64,000 bases of DNA. It comes from Vibrio sp. LaRot3 (lineage in GTDB: Bacteria; Pseudomonadota; Gammaproteobacteria; Enterobacterales; Vibrionaceae). Of this stretch, positions 61,973-64,000 are shown one piece after another. Below the pieces are notes generated by a model, which was given only the letters and a program-made list of their open reading frames with translations, was not told the DNA's origin and made no database searches. The translations under genes were made by a program, and so were the position numbers. Location: assembly GCF_027587025.1 (NCBI RefSeq), contig NZ_JAPPTI010000004.1:186001-250000 (forward strand). Reading direction: 5' to 3'. Within the stretch, counting starts at the first letter, position 1; each line of letters begins with the position of its first letter.

Positions 61973-63202
61973 ATGCAATATTCTTTCTTAGCACGCTTTG
62001 CTAGAGGCAATCTCGTCCTGCAAATCTTAGTCGGTATCCTATTGGGTGCAGCTTTGGCCACTTACTCTCCAGAACACGCGAAAAGCGCGGGTATGTTAGG
62101 TGAGTTGTTTGTTGGCGCTTTAAAAGCTGTCGCGCCTATTTTGGTGTTTATCTTGGTTGCTGCGTCGATCGCCAACCAAAAGAAAAACCAACACACCTAC
62201 ATGCGTCCTATCGTCGTTTTGTACCTTTTCGGTACTTTTACCGCCGCACTTACCGCCGTTGTCATGAGCTTTCTTTTCCCAACCACTTTGACACTGGTTT
62301 CTGGCGCTGAAGGAACGACCCCACCGCAAGGCATCGCTGAAGTGATGCACACACTGCTATTCAAGTTAGTCGATAACCCTGTGAATGCATTAATGAATGC
62401 AAACTACATTGGTATTCTAGCTTGGGCTGTTGGCCTTGGTTTAGCGCTTCACCACGCCTCTGCTACCACCAAAGCCGTATTTGAAGACCTAAGCCATGGC
62501 GTTTCTCAAATCGTTCGCTTCATCATTCGCCTAGCGCCATTTGGTATCTTTGGTTTGGTGTCAGCAACGCTTGCGACCACGGGCTTTGAGGCACTAATGG
62601 GCTATGCTCACCTACTGGGCGTTCTGCTCGGTTCAATGGCGATCATTGCGTTGGTGGTAAACCCGATCATCGTGATGGTAAAAACAGGCGAAAACCCTTA
62701 CCCATTGGTTCTTCAATGTCTACGTGAGAGTGGCGTAACCGCTTTCTTTACTCGCTCTAGTGCAGCGAATATCCCAGTAAACATGGCATTGTGTGAAAAG
62801 CTAAAACTGGATGAAGATACATACTCAGTGTCGATCCCGCTTGGCGCGACAATTAACATGGCTGGTGCAGCAATTACTATCACGACCTTAACCCTTGCCG
62901 CTGTTCATACAATGGAAGTCCCTGTAGATCTAATGACAGCAGTACTACTAAGCATTGTTGCTGCAGTCTCTGCGTGTGGCGCATCAGGTGTAGCGGGTGG
63001 TTCATTGCTACTTATTCCGCTAGCGTGTGGCCTATTTGGTATTCCAAATGAGATCGCAATGCAGGTGGTTGCGGTTGGTTTCATCATTGGTGTTATTCAA
63101 GATTCAGCCGAAACGGCTCTGAACAGCTCAACTGACGTTATCTTCACAGCATGTGTCTGCAAAGCAAAACAAAAGCAGCGCGGTTACGTTCGTCATAGCT
63201 AA
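61973..63202 (+). CDS. sstT: sodium-dependent serine/threonine transporter
   Basis: This 409-residue DAACS-family symporter, close to E. coli SstT (414), has about nine helices. Family motifs are [17 protein letters not shown] (SstT-type PxLVF), [25 protein letters not shown] (the serine-rich reentrant loop) and [20 protein letters not shown]. It imports serine and threonine with Na+. Threonine is also the DPO precursor through Tdh. Confidence 0.95.
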   Translation: MQYSFLARFARGNLVLQILVGILLGAALATYSPEHAKSAGMLGELFVGALKAVAPILVFILVAASIANQKKNQHTYMRPIVVLYLFGTFTAALTAVVMSFLFPTTLTLVSGAEGTTPPQGIAEVMHTLLFKLVDNPVNALMNANYIGILAWAVGLGLALHHASATTKAVFEDLSHGVSQIVRFIIRLAPFGIFGLVSATLATTGFEALMGYAHLLGVLLGSMAIIALVVNPIIVMVKTGENPYPLVLQCLRESGVTAFFTRSSAANIPVNMALCEKLKLDEDTYSVSIPLGATINMAGAAITITTLTLAAVHTMEVPVDLMTAVLLSIVAAVSACGASGVAGGSLLLIPLACGLFGIPNEIAMQVVAVGFIIGVIQDSAETALNSSTDVIFTACVCKAKQKQRGYVRHS

Positions 63203-63229
63203 TTAGGCAAAAACGTAACGCTAGAATCA

Positions 63230-63263
63230 AAAAGCCCCGCTCAAGAGATTGAGCGGGGCTTTT
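63230..63263. terminator. bidirectional terminator sstT / Sel1 gene
   Basis: AAAAGCCCCGCTCAA / TTGAGCGGGGCTTTT is a 15-bp stem with a 4-base loop between convergent genes. Confidence 0.92.
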
Positions 63264-63273
63264 CTATGTCAGG

Positions 63274-64000
63274 TTACTGGTTTGGTTTTTCCAGCGACGG
63301 AGAGGAAGTGGTCGATGGCTCCACGCTCGATTGCGAAAAGTCCAACGGTGCAGCCTCAGCTTGTGGCTCTGCTATTATTGGCGCTTCAGCAGTTTCGACC
63401 TGATCTAAGTTATCAAACAAATCTGCTTCACCTTCTATCGCCATATCTTCACCAGCCATCACCGCTGGGCTCATATCAAATTTGTCATAAGGGATGTCAC
63501 GCTTATACAGTTTATTGAGAGCCTTAATCAGCGCGTGTTTACTTACCTTGTTCTCACGAATGCGCTTAAGCATCGGTTTAGATAGCGCCTGCAAGCCCAC
63601 CACGGTATCCACTCCGATATTAAGCGCGACTTTGTCACGCATAATACGCGCTTCATCGTTACCAAGCTGACCGGCTAAAAACAACCAGATATACGCAATA
63701 CAACGCCCGCTACCGCCATGTTCTACCCAAGTCTCACCTAGCTTAACCATCGCAGGGGTATAACCCTTTTCTGCAGCACGCTCTAACCAATAGCAACCTT
63801 GAGCATGATCAGCGACGACACCAATACCATGCAGGTAATTAAGACCCAACTTCATGCGACCTTCATTACTGCGCATTGCCGTGGCTTTACGAAACCACTC
63901 CGTAGAAGTGCTCGGGCTTGGATCTGGGTTGTTATGAGCAATAAACCAATCGCCCAAAAACAAAATTGCTTCAAGATGGCGCTGCTTAGCCGCTTGCTCC
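63274..64000 (-). CDS. Sel1/TPR-repeat protein, 5' end outside window
   Basis: The frame stays open to the window edge (…QAAKQRHLEAILFLGDWF…), so the true start is beyond 64000. Sel1-type repeats are visible: AMRSNEGRMKLGLNYLHGIGVVADHAQGCYWLERAAEKGYTPAMVKLGETW. The C-terminal part (about 90 residues here) is acidic, Pro/Ser-rich and likely disordered, ending SLEKPNQ. Sel1 repeats mediate protein contacts; the partner is unknown. Confidence 0.75.
   Translation of the reverse strand, partial: EQAAKQRHLEAILFLGDWFIAHNNPDPSPSTSTEWFRKATAMRSNEGRMKLGLNYLHGIGVVADHAQGCYWLERAAEKGYTPAMVKLGETWVEHGGSGRCIAYIWLFLAGQLGNDEARIMRDKVALNIGVDTVVGLQALSKPMLKRIRENKVSKHALIKALNKLYKRDIPYDKFDMSPAVMAGEDMAIEGEADLFDNLDQVETAEAPIIAEPQAEAAPLDFSQSSVEPSTTSSPSLEKPNQ

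Overview
This window is ordinary, gene-dense chromosomal DNA from a Vibrio. The main evidence is a recognisable vqmR-vqmA pair (a Vibrio-specific quorum-sensing sRNA and its receptor) next to pdxH and a lap cluster, a ChiA-type chitinase, the speA-speB pair, and split proline-utilisation genes in the order putA / ALDH-like / putP. As I recall the V. cholerae map, vqmA, pdxH, the lap genes and putA/putP lie together on the small chromosome, so chromosome 2 is the likely location (inference). I see no insertion sequence, integrase, CRISPR array, rRNA or tRNA, and no large block that looks transferred.

Layout. 0.1-5 kb: methyltransferase, a TetR/GNAT pair sharing an operator, a 54-residue membrane protein and a YfcC transporter. 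4.9-8 kb: the divergent hdfR/maoP pair, then a His-rich DmeF-type metal exporter overlapping a MarR regulator. 8-11.2 kb: speA-speB (agmatine to putrescine) behind a structured leader. 11.2-14.4 kb: yibL, a secreted HEAGH metallopeptidase and a chemoreceptor. 14.5-19.4 kb: a Fur-type site and a five-gene siderophore utilisation operon (reductase, FepB, FepD, FepG, FepC) without its outer-membrane receptor. 19.4-24.8 kb: pgpB and a TPP-riboswitch operon thiD-thiZ-thiY/X-tenA for thiamine pyrimidine salvage.

24.8-29.2 kb holds the most interesting locus. It is a tightly overlapping five-gene operon with a divergent sixth gene: a P1B-type ATPase lacking the CPx motif, three small Gly/Ala-hydrophobic proteins (one Pro/His/Met-rich, one Tyr/Pro/Gly-rich), and two small HMA-like proteins. 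The ATPase and the small proteins share an arginine-rich N-terminal motif. This combination resembles the ferrosome (fez) clusters that build iron-storage organelles in other bacteria.

29-36.3 kb is a mix of membrane proteins, an Fe-dependent alcohol dehydrogenase, AraC and GNAT proteins and a DUF445 protein. 36.3-43.6 kb is the proline catabolism locus (Lrp-type regulator, putP, a free-standing PutA C-terminal-like domain, putA, AraC regulator). 44-47.2 kb has two tandem secreted coiled-coil/PEGA paralogues, the second with an added SUMF1-type domain. 47.2-48.2 kb is vqmR-vqmA with a textbook VqmA palindrome. 49-55.3 kb is lapC-lapG-lapD-lapB (c-di-GMP-controlled adhesin retention and type I secretion) without a giant adhesin gene. 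55.3-64 kb has chiA, a BOF-fold protein, a SCO/PCu(A)C copper-delivery operon, a second-type rsgA behind a 15-codon leader peptide, sstT and a partial Sel1-repeat gene running off the end.

Functional themes are iron (siderophore uptake, ferrosome-like storage), polyamine/proline/threonine metabolism, and surface attachment (VqmA/VqmR and LapD/LapG are both biofilm regulators). All calls are from reading the sequence and remembered family features; no searches were run.
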